Source: Carnegiea gigantea (lineage: Eukaryota; Streptophyta; Magnoliopsida; Caryophyllales; Cactaceae). From it: DNA of 64,000 nt. The notes beneath the pieces were generated by a model that worked only from the letters and a program-made list of their open reading frames with translations, was not told the DNA's origin and made no database searches. Both the position numbers and the translations under genes were made by a program. The stretch covers positions 48,739 to 112,738 of the forward strand of contig JAKOGI010002398.1 in the NCBI GenBank assembly GCA_029747015.1. The letters are read 5' to 3'. This document shows positions 1-11,690 of this stretch, piece after piece (within the stretch, counting starts at the first letter, position 1; each line of letters begins with the position of its first letter).

Positions 1-533
1 CCTTGCAGAGCATTCATCAACTTCTATTAGGGTTTAGGAGAATGTTGAAAGACAAAACATTTACCTAGCATGACTTAGTAGGCAGTTAGGATTTTGATAT
101 GGAAATAATTAGAATTCTAATTAGGATATGAGATTGTGAACCTTCTAATCCTTTAATCATTAGTCCCATGAAATAGGCGACTATAGTTTTAGGATTAGTC
201 TTTGACAGTTGAAAGATGGAGGGAATGAGATTAACCAGTGGTCTATCCACTCATGTTACATGTTTTGGCAAGTTCGATGGGGTAAGTAATTGATTCGCTA
301 GCATAATTATATTAATAATTCTAACTTAGGTGTTTTGATCTTTTAATTCCTTGTTCATATTCCTAGTTGTTATCGTTTTCTTAGTTGGCCACTGAAACCT
401 CTAAACTTGATTTGCTTAGCTTAAGTAGTTTAATTAGTTTTCGTAATTGAAAGCGACGTCCTTGTAGGATCAACCCATACTCTCTAGCTGCTATCTACAG
501 CTACGTTGTTTGCTTGTAGTTTTAACTATAACA
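1..533 (+). repeat. 5' LTR of the first Athila-like element (partial)
   Basis: Only the 3' 533 bases of this LTR lie in the window. It aligns to 6180-6715 and ends in CA at 533, immediately before 'agtttttagcgcc', which marks the start of the primer-binding region. The second Athila element has the same arrangement, with its LTR ending in CA before 'agtttttggcacc'. The true 5' end lies upstream of base 1. Confidence 0.8.
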
Positions 534-539
534 AGTTTT

Positions 540-557
540 TAGCGCCGCTGTTAGAGG
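540..557 (+). other. Primer-binding site, tRNA-Asp type (degenerate)
   Basis: The 18 bases starting at 540 (tagcgccgctgttagagg) resemble the complement of the tRNA-Asp 3' end with about seven mismatches, most of them transitions. The site starts seven bases after the LTR end. tRNA-Asp priming is the known habit of Athila-lineage elements. Confidence 0.6.
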
Positions 558-639
558 ACTTATTCCTTTTAATATCAAAACAAATTGGTATACTCTAGAC
601 TGGGCTTAGTGATTTCCTTTTGCAGGTATTAGTTCTTCT

Positions 640-1774
640 TTATTCTTGCTTGACATTGCCTATGCTTGATGTAATGCTTGTTTTATATGCATAGGCATAG
701 TCAAGGGAATCAAAACCTCATTTCTATTGACCTTAAGATTGAAGCAACAGTGCGCAGGAAAAGGGTAAGACAAGGAGAAAGAATAAAGAATCCACAATGG
801 CCAGAGAAGAGACAAACATGGTGTTGCAGGATTATGCAATGCCATAGGCATCCTCTATCATTTCCTCCATCATGAGGCTGGTAGTTAAGGCACACAACTT
901 CGAGCTCCGGCTAACTCTTCTTAGGTTTGTGGAGAGGAATCAGTTTGGAAAGCACCCCTCAGAGAACATTACTATGTATCTTCACAGCTTCCTCACGAAA
1001 TAAGGCACGATTAAGTTTAATTAGGTATCCAATGATGTAAGCTATGGTTGTTCCCATTTTCTTTGAAGGATAGGGCCAGTGATTGGTTATAGAACTATGC
1101 ACCAACTCCTTCTCTTCATTGGACACTCTCTTGAAGGCTTTTTTCAGTAAGTATTTTCCCCCACGGTAAACTGCAAAGTTAAGAGTCGACATCACTTCTT
1201 TTACTCAATGGGATATGAGACTTTACATGAAGAGTAGGAGAGATTTAAGGTCCTTTGATAGTAATGTTCTCACCATGGTGCTCCTAACTGGCTCTTGTTC
1301 AATATGTTCTATAAAGGGCTAGAATAGTCAGTGAAGATTTTAGTAGACACTAAAATGAGAGGCGCTCTCATGGGAAGGTCTATAGAAGTGAAGAAGGCTT
1401 TGTTGAAAGAGATAGCTTTCAATAATTATCAGTGTTAATGCATTAGAGTATAGACTTAATAGGGTTGGTGTTTCTGTGACTCCTGGCAGCCCTTTCAGTT
1501 CTTCAGTTGGAGTACATGCCATAGATGAGGCTTGTGGTGTGCAGGGGCATGCATCCATTGTCTGCTACAATGATTCTTCCACCATTAAGCATACTAATGC
1601 CTTGCAGAGTTATAACCTACCACTAGATAATAACCCCTATTACAACACCTCTAATTCTAGATGGAAGAATTACCCTAACCTTTCTTACAATAACTCTAAC
1701 CCTCAACCCAAAGTTTATACAGCCGCCTGGATTCTAGTACTGAGTCCCTTTAGCCCACAATCCCAATCTCCTTA
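640..1774 (+). pseudogene. Athila gag remnant
   Basis: Gag forms the particle that packages element RNA. Remnants appear in order: an N-terminal basic stretch near 700-800 (VRRKRVRQGERIKNPQ), a segment near 890-1010 (AHNFELR..., FVERNQFG) equivalent to AHNFELKPAV in the second Athila element, a piece near 1150-1210 corresponding to the FPPSKTASVRNQITTF region of that element, and a C-terminal linker near 1600-1710 (NPYYNTSNSRWKNYPN) matching DPFSNTYNPSWRNHAN there. The frame is broken by many stops and shifts, the Gag zinc knuckle is not recognisable, and no start codon can be defended. It is clearly a dead gene. Confidence 0.7.
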
Positions 1775-2399
1775 GTGAAATTCAGACTTAGATCTTCTTA
1801 TTGAGAATTTTATTCAAACTTAGACAAATACTAATGAGAACCTTAGTGAGAATAGCATATTGATAAACTCTAGGTTGGACACATGGCTTCTCATCAGAAG
1901 GTGATAGACATTCAAATTACACAGAGAGTTCAATAGGTTAGCATTTTGTCCCGACCTCAGAGGCATCTTCCGGGCCTGCCCGAGTCAAATCTCAGGGGTC
2001 ATATCAATCTAGTGTTTGTGAAAGGTGAGGAGTTAGTGGAGAGCCCCGTGATAATAATTCAGGAGACAGTTTCAGTTGCTAATTCTATAAAAATAGAGGG
2101 GATGAAGAAAGGAGAGAGCTAGAGTTCAAAGGATAAGCACGCTCAATCACCTCCAGCTTGATGCTGCTAGCCACCTCTACTGTTCCGTTAGAGGAGGACA
2201 CTATCTAAGTTGTAGCCCAGGCGTGTGAGATTCCTATATATGCTGAAAAGGATTTATATGAGTGTCCTCTCCTTCATGGTTCTCAAGGAAGCACCCTCTC
2301 AACTGAAATTTTTGAGGGAACTCATTTCCAAGAAAGGCAAGCTTCCGTAGGTCTCGATGGTTTCCATTGGAGAGGTGTGTAGCACATTTGTTTAGAGTA

Positions 2400-3130
2400 A
2401 GTCAACATTCAAGTTATAGGATCCTGACAATTTCTACATCCCTTACTCAATAGGGGATCTAAGTATTGCAGAGGCGGAGTCAAGATTCAAAGCGCAAGGG
2501 CGAGATTAATAATACACATTCCATAAATTTTAATAGTTCTAAAAATGAAGTACGTAGGTAAGAAAGTTGTCCCCGATGAGATCTCATGTTTTGAAAGTAA
2601 AGTATGATATCGTCGTTCGACAGACTTTTAAAAACATTCAAAAAAAACGTTACAAAGAAGGCAGCACAAGCTGTCGAACCTGCGACCTTCCAGATGGAGC
2701 AATAGGCAGCTAACCAACCTACTATGCACTGCTTTATGAAGTGTATAAGAACTAATTAATATATATCTATTTTTTGTTTCCATCAAAATATCCTACTTTT
2801 ATTTTTTTTCCCCCAAAAAGCTGGAAGATTGAGAGAGTTTTTTATGATTTGGGAGCTAGTGTGAGCTTGATGCCTCTCTCTCTCTCTATCTCTCTCTCTA
2901 TAAGAAGCTTGAATTACAAGACCTGAAACCAACCAATAATGACCATTCAGCTAGCATATTACTATATCATGCACCCTAGTGGGTATTCTGGGGGACATTC
3001 TAGTTCGGGTGCGTAAGTTTGTCATCCATGTGACTTTAAAGTTATGGATATGGATGACAACTCTCAAGTCCCCGTTATCCTTAAGAGGCCATTCCTAGCT
3101 ACTACAGGGGCAGTGGTTAATGTGCCTACA
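2400..3130 (+). pseudogene. Athila aspartic protease remnant, split by the SINE-like insertion
   Basis: The protease processes Gag-Pol. The upstream half ends near 2468 (DNFYIPYSIGDLSI). The downstream half near 2845-2905 reads FYDLGASVSLMPLS followed by serine/leucine and YKKLEL, equivalent to CDLGSIISLMSLSLYKKL in the second Athila element. The DLGAS box keeps the catalytic aspartate in its Athila form. A short CT microsatellite (2876-2899) lies just after it. Further downstream the frame breaks, but fragments up to about 3110 match the end of the domain. No reverse transcriptase follows. Confidence 0.65.
2474..2750 (-). mobile_element. SINE-like insertion with tRNA-type pol III boxes, inside the protease of the first Athila element
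   Basis: Read on the minus strand, 2724-2711 gives TAGTAGGTTGGTTA, like an RNA polymerase III A box. Bases 2680-2673 give GGTTCGAC, like a B box, about 34 bases further on, which is normal tRNA-like spacing. The other end at 2474 (minus-strand 3' end, ...GACTCCGCCTCTGC) resembles the GC-rich ends shared by many plant SINEs and hAT MITEs. The piece lies exactly between two parts of the Athila protease domain (SIGDLSI before it, FYDLGASVSLMPLS after it), so it is an insertion. Its head end is unclear, extra AT-rich bases run to about 2820, and I could not fix a target duplication. Confidence 0.45.
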
Positions 3131-3216
3131 GGTTGAATTTCTCATAGCTTTCGGGGGAGCCGGGTGATTTTTGTTTCCTTCCACCCACATACCTGCTATT
3201 TTCCATAGCCCCTCAA

Positions 3217-3456
3217 GTGTCTCCAATTCCTACAGTCCCTATGACCTATGTTATTCCTGTAGCTATTTCTAGCATCAAAACGTTTGATGGGGATGGAATG
3301 CCCCAAATGCGATCTTCCTCCCTTTTTAATTTGCCTTCACTAATCTTGACTAGTTTCGGAGGCATTAGTGTTTATTCTACAGAGGTGGTGGCTTCATCAC
3401 CATTTACTATTTTAATTCCGCCACCTCTCTCCTTCCCGTCACCATCTATTGCTTAA
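3217..3456 (+). other. Open frame of 79 codons after the protease remnant, function unknown
   Basis: A Pro/Ser/Ile-rich frame fills the place where pol should be. It has no recognisable domain or catalytic motif, ends 30-40 bases before the post-integrase segment shared with the second Athila element, and starts at an ATG without supporting context. It is probably non-functional linker or pol-junction sequence left by the internal deletion. Confidence 0.25.
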
Positions 3457-3479
3457 GGTAAAGGCCAACCTAGGGACCT

Positions 3480-5316
3480 AAAACAAGCACTCCTTGGGAG
3501 GCAACCCAAGCATTTAATTCCTTTTCGAAAAAAGGGAGAATAAGAGTGGCCCTCGTGCATTTCCCCTCCTCCACCACTTTCGCTTTCCACTACAATAGTC
3601 TTCCTTTTCCTTGTTCCTTTGCATGTCCTTTTCATTAAGGTTAATGAAAATTTTAAGCATAGGTGAAATTATGGTTTTTTGGGGAGTGGTTTGAATGACA
3701 TCTCTTGCATTCACATTATGTAGCTAGAATTTCATGTGGTTTTATTAGGTGATTTCTATATTTTTCATCAGGTGGAGCATGTAATTTAGAGCATTTAGAT
3801 TAGATGTTGCATCGCGAAAGGAGAAGTGATCGAGTTCGGCATTCATAAGCTTCATAAGTACTCATTCTTACGTTTCTCTTAATTATCCTCTTTGTTTATT
3901 GCTTTCTTAGTTAGATTTATTGATTTTGAAAAAAAAAAGAGGAAAAATTAAAAAATTTGAAAAAGAGTATTTGAAACTTAAACCCCTCCTATGATGTATT
4001 GCTTTATATTATGTTGCATGCCAATTGGTATTTAGAATCATGTGGTTTGGTTTGGTTGAACTTGATAAAGAGCACATCATTAAGTAAGTTGCACTAACTA
4101 TGATAGAATAACTTGTCAGATTTTAAGCCTAGTAACTATTCATTACATGTAGCTCCATATTCCCTTTTATGTGTGGCTCCTCCGTGATTGTATCACTAGA
4201 ACTTGATTTGGTTCTCTTTGAGATGACATTTAGCATGTGCATATGGTGATATGATTGAAGCATTCTTTGATTTTTATAGCCACATGAGCATAAAAGCCTT
4301 TCATTTATATGCAATTTTCCTCTTCTTAGCCCTTTGTACGTTTCACTGTTTCATCTTGCACCTATATTCACTGCACCCTTGGCCTATGCATAATTCTCAT
4401 ACCCTTGATAAAGTCTAGTGCAGCAGTAGATTTATATTGAGTTGTATATTTTTTTGAGGATTGATTGATCTTTTAGATGTTTCTAATAGTGGTTTATGAT
4501 TTAAAAGATTGTGAGTTCACACTTTGTATTTCCCATTCTATTCACACATATATTGGTTTTACTTCCTGAAAAAAAGAAGGAAAAGTTATGAAAAATAAAA
4601 AATTTGAAAAAAAAGTGAAGTTGTCAATAAAGTGTTTGGCATGGTAATTGAATCAATATATTTGTATCAAATCCTTCCTTGTGCTCCTTCTTGGGGTTCG
4701 TGGCTTTTTTTTTTCCCCTTCAACTAGGGGTGTGAAGTTAGTGTTTTGGTACTTACCGTTGCGGAAGTGTTTTGCTCTCTAGTCTTTTGAATAATAGCTT
4801 CACCTTTCTCAAATTGATTCCCCTTCTCACCCTTAACCTTAGCCCCACTACAACCTTTTTTCAAGTCCTTATGATTGGAATTTTACATTTTCCATCAAGT
4901 GATGGCAAATTGAGAACTTTATCAAGTTTAATGTAGTTCTCATGATTGGTTTGAGTATCGAGTGTACCCAAGGTTAACATCTAAACAAATTTGAGAGGAG
5001 TGTTCCAATTTCTGCTAAAGTGAGAATTCTACCAGTTACTCTTGCTCACCACTCATTGATGGATGTTTCATCTCACTATTTGCTTCAATATGAGGTGTTT
5101 GATGTGTCGTATTTAGGCATGTCATTTATAGATGATGGTGTTTGTGTTTTATTGAAAATGTTTTGGAGACCTTGACTTACCTTTGAGGCATGATTATGTC
5201 TGATTGGTTAATTGTTATTCTCATACTTGATGAGGCTAATTAGAGGTTTATCTCTCTCTATTCATTTAAGATATTAGTTTTCCTTAGGGACAAGCAAGAG
5301 ATAAGCATGAGGGACT
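3480..5316 (+). other. Athila 3' non-coding region with A-rich tracts
   Basis: No coding domain is visible. A-rich tracts (about 3928-3966 and 4568-4614) and the stretch near 4800-4960 have counterparts at 57025-57080, 57775-57865 and 58040-58180 in the second Athila element. The region ends in a purine-rich run (aagcatgaggga near 5303-5314) just before the right LTR, in the place of the polypurine tract. Confidence 0.55.
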
Positions 5317-6715
5317 TGTTAAATCTATATTTTATCCATTTTCGATACCCAAACCCTCCTGTATCTTTAGTTCTCATGTCTAATTTAGAAAATTTGGCCA
5401 GCTTTCCTTAAAAGCTGCTTAATTGGTTCCAATCTCTTACTTTATCCTAACTGAATTGAGCAATGAGAGCAAAGAAAGGTAGAGGAGGATAGGAATCAAG
5501 TAGGAAGCTAATGAAAAAGGGGCAACACGAGCTACTGTGCCAAACTACATTCCCATGCCAACAAGTAAAAGTTGAATTAAATGACATTGGGTGCCGTACA
5601 AAATGGTATAGCCATGCAAGTGCCTTGCAGAACTTTAGGGTCAATTTCGAACAGTGACAAGGGGTGTCGTAACATTCAACACGATCACATCACGCATGAC
5701 ACAATTTAGGAAAAAGGTGCAACATGACCAGTGCTGTTTGGCACGACCATGTTGCCCATGCAATTTCTTAGGTCGGCTGCTGTTCTTGTTTTTAAAAGGA
5801 GCTTGCTGTTTTTATTTGGAGGTTCTTTCCTCTAGAGCTTCAATTAGGTTCTAAGTACATTTTAGCACATTAATACTTGAAATTTCTTGAAGATTCCTAT
5901 TGTTGGATTTGAGACTTTTGTTCATTTAGATTCTCAATTCCTAGGTTTGCTTTCTAAATGTCTCTCTGGCATTCATTGTATTAGTTCTTTAGTGATTGTT
6001 ACTATGATGTTTTGTGATTATTGTGTTATGATTTCCACCATGATTAGTGGGTAATCTCCCAACTTGGGTTGTTATTTATGCCAATTATGCCTAATTGAAT
6101 CACGATTTAGTCCCAAACCTTACTTGTCTCATGTTTGTGTTATTGAATTCTACTTCGCTCACCATGTGTTTGATGAATTGCTTTAAAAAGAGCATTCATC
6201 TATTTTTATTAGGTTTAGGGGAATATTGAAAGGCAAAACCTTTACCTAGTATGACTTAGTTGACAAATAGGATTTTGATGTAAAAATAATTGAAATTCTA
6301 ATTAGGATTTGAGATTATGAACCTTTTAGTCCCTCGATTGTTGGTCCCATGAAAATAGGCGACTATAGCTTTAGGATTAATATTCGACCCTTGAAAGAGG
6401 GAGGGGATGAGCTTAACTCATGATCTATCCATTCGTGTTACATGCTTTGGTAAGTTCGATAAGGTTAGTAATTAATTCGCTAGCATAATTGTGTTGTTAA
6501 TTCCAACTTGAGTGTTTTATTCTTCTGATTCCTTGTTCGTATTCCTAGTTGTTATTGTTTTCTTAGCTGATCACTAAAACCTTCAAACTTGATTTGTCTA
6601 GCTTGAGTACATTAATTAGTTCTGGCAATTGAAAGTGAGTTCCATGTGGGATCAGTTCGTACTTACCAGTTGCTATCTACAGCTATGCTGTGCACTTGCG
6701 GTTTTAACTGTAACC
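5317..6715 (+). repeat. 3' LTR of the first Athila-like element
   Basis: The start is set at TGTTAAATC (5317) because the bases just before it align with the polypurine tract and LTR start of the second Athila element: both share 'agggacaagcaa' about 25 bases upstream. The 3' end near 6715 is set by alignment to 533. That gives about 1.4 kb. From 6180 onward it pairs with the truncated left LTR. The last base reads C or A, so the exact end is uncertain by a base or two. Confidence 0.65.
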
Positions 6716-7611
6716 AAAAAAATTAAAACATAATTGCATCGATATCCACTGTTATAAATAAAAAATTTCAAAAAATGCATAATGATGCAGTGATTTCCTT
6801 TTCCATTCTCAAGATGAACTATCTACAAAGTGACTTGTTAATTCAATAAGATATTGAGGTATTGTTTGTCGTTAAAAAACAGGTTAAGTAATATTGGCAA
6901 TAGCGCATAATAGATGTGGTATGTTAGTAATAGATCGCAATGGTGACTAACAGGGAGAAAAGAGAAGAAAGACTCACAACGGTTTTTAAAGTCAAGTTTG
7001 ATGGTTACCGTATGTCACTAAACGATAAAACTCATTACAAATAACTAAATAAGTAAAAATCTCGTGCCAAACATCTTTCAGAAAAATGCCGAACCCAAAT
7101 AGATTTACTATAACCCCAACCAGGTCAACGACAACCATAATGACTTTGATCTAAATGAGTTTTGGTTCTACAATCTTGTCTAAGACCCTCAATTCTTCGA
7201 ATGGATTTGGGGTGGCTAAATTTTTGATAGACTAATATTGAAATGCATCAAGAGACCTGGTTCATTAGAGTAACGTGAAATTGTTGTTTGCTCCTACATG
7301 TTATGCACCAAATTCATTGGCGTTTGATTCCTAAAATTTGCTAACATAGTTCTTGCAGTTATGCTAATATATACATTTCTTTAAGTTTTCTTTTATGGCT
7401 TCCATTTGCTCATCTTCTTTGGATTCTGAAGCTCAATTATTTATTTAATTATTTTTGTTATTTGTGTTTAATTTTTCCAGGTTGTTGCTTTTTTGAGGTG
7501 GTTTTTGAACAGGGATGTGATATGAGGCGGGACATGTATCTCTGTAGAAATCAGCTCAAATTATAGGTCTACAAGGGTGAGAGATTAGACGTTGCCCATG
7601 TAGGGCTTGGT

Positions 7612-7850
7612 CGTTTCAATAGTTCAAGAGACGGTTAGTAGTTGGAAATAGTTGTAAGCAGTTGAGAGCAGTTGTGATCAGCAGTTAACTGTTCTGAGAA
7701 GTTAGAAATGGTTATGAGCAGTTCTAAGCAGTTGGAAGTAGATGGATTAGCATTTGTAAAATAATGTAAACAGTTGCGAGCGGCTGGAAGTAGTTGGAGC
7801 GGTCAAAGTAGGTGGAAGCGGTTGAGAGCAGTTAGAAGCATTGCAGTTGG
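7612..7850 (+). repeat. Degenerate minisatellite, core like agcagttggaagt
   Basis: Variants of a 9-13 base unit (gagcagttg, aagcagttggaagt, ggaagcggttgagagcagtt) recur irregularly over about 240 bases. Copies are imperfect and spacing is irregular, so this is an old tandem array. Confidence 0.55.
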
Positions 7851-8860
7851 GCAAATACTGACAGGAACAGGCTCGTAGTGTGATAGAAGGGGAAGGGAGA
7901 GGAATGTGATGGAAAGCAACAGAGATTGCTATTATAGGTTTATGTTTTAGGGAGAATTTTGACACCTTTTGCCTAGTATTTGTATTATTTAGTATATATA
8001 TTTTTGAAGCAATTATTATTAGGTTTAAATTGGTTGTCTGTATGGGCAAGAGATCAAATGTTATCTATTGTGAAATATGAAGGGGAGAGAAGGGCAGGAA
8101 AATGACATGGAAAAAAACATAATTTATTATGCAAGTTCATATTGAAGGTTTGACTTTGATATGCGCTATTTAGTGTTTAATAATAATCTTTTCAGACCAA
8201 AAAAATAATTGCCTTTTTAACGACTTATTATTAGGCAGTACTGGATACATGAGCTTAGTTGATGAGTTATGATATCAGTAGAACAGAGTTAAAGTTACAA
8301 ACATAGCAAAATCTTTAAGCACTCACAATATGAAGTTACAAGCAGCAAAATTTTGTTCTTTCAATTCTTACTCTTTATTCATAATATTTGCAGAAATATG
8401 CACTGACACTAATAGAATACAATGAGATTCAACCATAGTGTGTTGAATCCTGACAAGTATGGCAGAGCAATATTAATTTAACAACCCTTGTAATAATTAG
8501 TAAGATAATGGTACTACAATATTAGAGTTGTTTTTAGAGAATACTCTTTAGCTAAATTTGATTTCCACGCTATTATTTGGATTGAATATTTCTTTAATAT
8601 AAACTTCATGTTTTGTGTTAATATTTAGTTATATAGATTGTGTAACCATAATTTAATATTTAAAAATTTGCACTTTATTGTTTAAAAGCTTATATACATA
8701 CATTGTATAAGAATCAATTCTTGAATGATAGTGCTTTAAAAATAACGTAATTTCACTTGTTATATTATCCAATCAGGCATATGAAGCTTTATGTATGCCT
8801 CAACTTCTACATTCTTCTGAATGAATATAATATATTAGAATCATAGATCAAAATAACAAA

Positions 8861-8912
8861 GGGAGGGATTTGGTGGTAAGTTGGGCTTCCCCACATTCTG
8901 TGTTCAAATCCT
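8861..8912 (+). other. tRNA-like segment (possible SINE head)
   Basis: Bases 8871-8884 (tggtggtaagttgg) resemble a pol III A box and 8902-8911 (gttcaaatcc) a B box. They are only 17 bases apart, shorter than in a tRNA, and no SINE tail, poly-A or target duplication was identified. It could be a decayed SINE head or chance. Confidence 0.25.
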
Positions 8913-9299
8913 TGGCAATAAGGAAGGTATTATATTACCAAACTTGAAAGAACTAGCTCATATACAAGATCCTAAAGAGAGATCAGAAATCAAGCCTTTA
9001 GGAGATAATAGAACATAAAAACTCTCCACTTTTCCTATTTTTAGGTCTCGCACAAGGAAATTTCAGTCTTATGTCTACAGTTCTTTTACATTCCTCAATG
9101 ATATCATGTGTGATTGAGCATTTGCTGGAGAAAACTTAGCATTTCTCTCTGTCTTAAGATGGCCTTGAAGGGTGGTTACTTCTAACAGAATTACACTGTG
9201 CCACAAATTGCAATTTTTTTTTTTTTAACCCTGAATCCTCCATTTTTCTTTGGCATACGGAGTGTATTCCAAGCCACTGGTGGAGCCTTCTTATATTCC

Positions 9300-11690
9300 T
9301 AAGATTGAATCCAAAGAACATTCTTGTAAATCCCCTTAATTCTACTGATAACTGCTTTCGACAGAATAAATAAAGAGGTCCAATAAGTCTCCATGGAAAA
9401 TAATGTAAAGTTTATCAACTGAAGCCTCCGAGCATAAAACAAGTGCTTTGTACTCTGTCTTCTTATTTTACTAGCAACCTTTTCGATTAACGTATCACAT
9501 TCAACGATCGATGACTTTCTTGGGCTTAACAAAACCCCTGAATATTTGACAGGGAAATTCCTTAAAGTCAATAAGAGTGAGGATTTACATTTTAGATTGC
9601 TTAGAAATGCCCCCATAATAGGCAGGTGGTAGGGATATGAGCTTTGCAAATAATCATTAAGTCATCAGCAAAGCACGTTTTAATGAGTCTGAGCTATTTG
9701 CATAAAGGGTGGTATCTAAATTGATGTTATGTGGCCTTGAAAACCAATTCTCTACTCAAATATTCCATAACCAAAATGAAGTAGCATCCGCTTGCCTCAG
9801 TCCTTTCTTCCCAACAAATCTACCATGGGTTTTATACTCCGTGTAAAACTGCTAGTGGAAATAAGAGACATGATCCACTTAATAAACTTTGGGGGAAGTG
9901 AAGCTTCTTCAACAAATCCTTAGTGAAGGTCCCAGAGACAGAATCGTAGACCTTATTAAGTTCAGTCTTGAGAAGAAAACAAGGGGATACCTACTTCCTC
10001 TTGTTTAATCTAATTAAATCTTGGCATATCATAGTATTGTCGGCTATATGTCTACCTTGTATAAAGGCAGCCTGAATATCTTAAACTAGGGTAGGGAGCA
10101 GTCTTTAGCCTATTGCAAATCAGTTTAGAAATGCATCTGTAAAGTATGTTATAGCAAGCAATAGTTTTGTAATCACTAGAAGTTGCAAGGTTAGCACATT
10201 TGGGGATCAAGATATATGATTCCATTACTTAAGCAACTTAACATGCTCAACAAAACCCAAAATAGCTTCAGTGATGTCTGGTCTAGTTAATTACCTCCCC
10301 TGTCACTTTAAAGAAGCCCGAGTTAAACCATCTAGTCTTGGTCTTGTGTGAGATGGAATAGAGAACAAGGACCCTTCGACATCTTCTTTGGTGAAACGCT
10401 GCATAAGGGCTAATCGATGATGGATATCCAAACAAGCCCCCATGTCTATTATAGCATCTTGAATAACAGCAGCTATCTTTGCATCAATGCCCAAGAAATC
10501 AGAGTAAAATTTTAGGAAATGGTAAATTCCTTGACCATAATCCACAACTAGTTACCCCTTATCAATTACGGCAAATATTCTATTATAGTAGTGCCTCTGT
10601 TTGAGAGCTTCTTAAAAGAATTTATCATTAGCATCTCCAAGATTGATCTAGTGCTCTTTTGTCTTTTGTTTGTAAAAACTATCTAGGTGCCTTTGACAGT
10701 TAGAGTATTCCAGAATTGCTGCCTTTCATATACAAAAAGAGCCTAGTCATGAGGGTTAGCTTGCAAGGAATCTGAATTTTCACTAGATTCTCATTTGATT
10801 GAGCAAACTCAATCCTAACATCTCTATAACTATCACTATGAAGTTTCCTCAAAGGGCATTAGAGGTTCTGCAGTTTCCTTGATATCTAATAAATTCTGCT
10901 CCCTTGCACTTGTTCATGCTTAATAGATTTTACAATGTCAAAAAAACTACGATCATAAGTCCACATCTCAAAGAATTTGAGAAGACAAGTTCCAAGCATG
11001 AGTAACTTAAAAAATTATACCAGGCCAAGGCAATGGTCTCAGGTGTCCTCTACCAGGAATATAGTTTCAGCACTAGACAAGTAGCTATCCAGTGGCTATT
11101 CAGAAGGACTCTATCGAGCTTGGAATAAATTTTATCACCATAATCTCATCTACATGTTAAAGTATGCCTATAACCCTTCCACTTCATATCTTGCAATCCT
11201 GCAACTTGAGTGCAGTCATGAAAATTCACAGTATCATTCAAAGTGATAGGTAGCCCTCCTATTCTGACATCCAACTTAAGTAGAAGGTCAAAATCCCTTA
11301 AAAGGATCCAAGATTCATGTATTTGTCCACCTAAATCAATCATAAATGTCCATAGTCTTCTTTTATCCTCTACATCGTTAGACCCATAAATTGCAGTTAC
11401 ATGGAACCATCTGAATAATAAATTCATTAGTCCTCCAAATATTCCAAACTCTCCCTCCTTCATGATGATTGTAGTTCACCAAATGCATCCAGTCTTGGAA
11501 ATTTGTAGCAACGTTTTAAAAGTCATGAGACCTAACTTTTGTTTTTGTTAGCCAAGCTAATCCCACTTTATTGATCCTACAAAAGTCTAGCACATACTTT
11601 TGTTTACTAGGGGAGTTCATTCCTCTTAGATTATCCATTGAGGCCAGTGATGGGATTACACCATTCCTCATGATTGTACCATCACAATGG
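9300..11690 (-). pseudogene. LINE ORF2: endonuclease and reverse transcriptase remnant
   Basis: ORF2 nicks the target DNA and reverse-transcribes the LINE RNA in place. The endonuclease part lies at about 11690-11146; residues such as FHVTAIYGSNDVEDKRRLW and the segment after it (RDFDLLLKLDVRIGGLP) follow the L1 endonuclease pattern. The aspartates here are partly altered (RDFD where a GD-type motif is expected). The reverse transcriptase starts near 10545 (SIPSHTRPRLDG region) and its active-site FADD is intact at 9672-9661. The downstream part (9649-9299) ends with ...LFILSKAVISRIKGIYKNVLW. Frameshifts separate the pieces and the C-terminal region is missing. Confidence 0.75.

Larger units (their letters stand above)
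1..6715 (+). mobile_element. Athila-like Ty3/gypsy LTR retrotransposon, internally deleted; left LTR truncated by the window edge
   Basis: Two direct copies of one LTR flank a 4.8-kb interior. Bases 1-533 pair with about 6180-6715 over their whole length with many substitutions. A degenerate tRNA-Asp primer site follows the left LTR, as is known for the Athila lineage. The interior holds gag and protease remnants that match the second Athila element of this window (47856-59773) in order and wording. It then jumps to the segment that follows integrase in that element ('cttgggaggcaacc', near 3493-3507). Reverse transcriptase, RNase H, integrase and the env-position ORF are all missing, so this copy could only have moved with help from another element. 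The target duplication cannot be checked because the left end is outside the window. Confidence 0.8.
6716..9208. other. Unassigned AT-rich spacer
   Basis: No protein domain or terminal repeat is recognised. Notable items are a degenerate minisatellite at 7612-7850 and a tRNA-like segment near 8861-8912, listed separately. The open frame on the minus strand at 7747-8049 overlaps the minisatellite and looks like chance. Confidence 0.5.

Noticed and set aside
2874..2900. CT repeat as a pyrimidine-rich regulatory element
   Set aside because: It lies inside the degenerate protease coding region and translates into the Ser/Leu stretch of that domain; a slippage expansion explains it.
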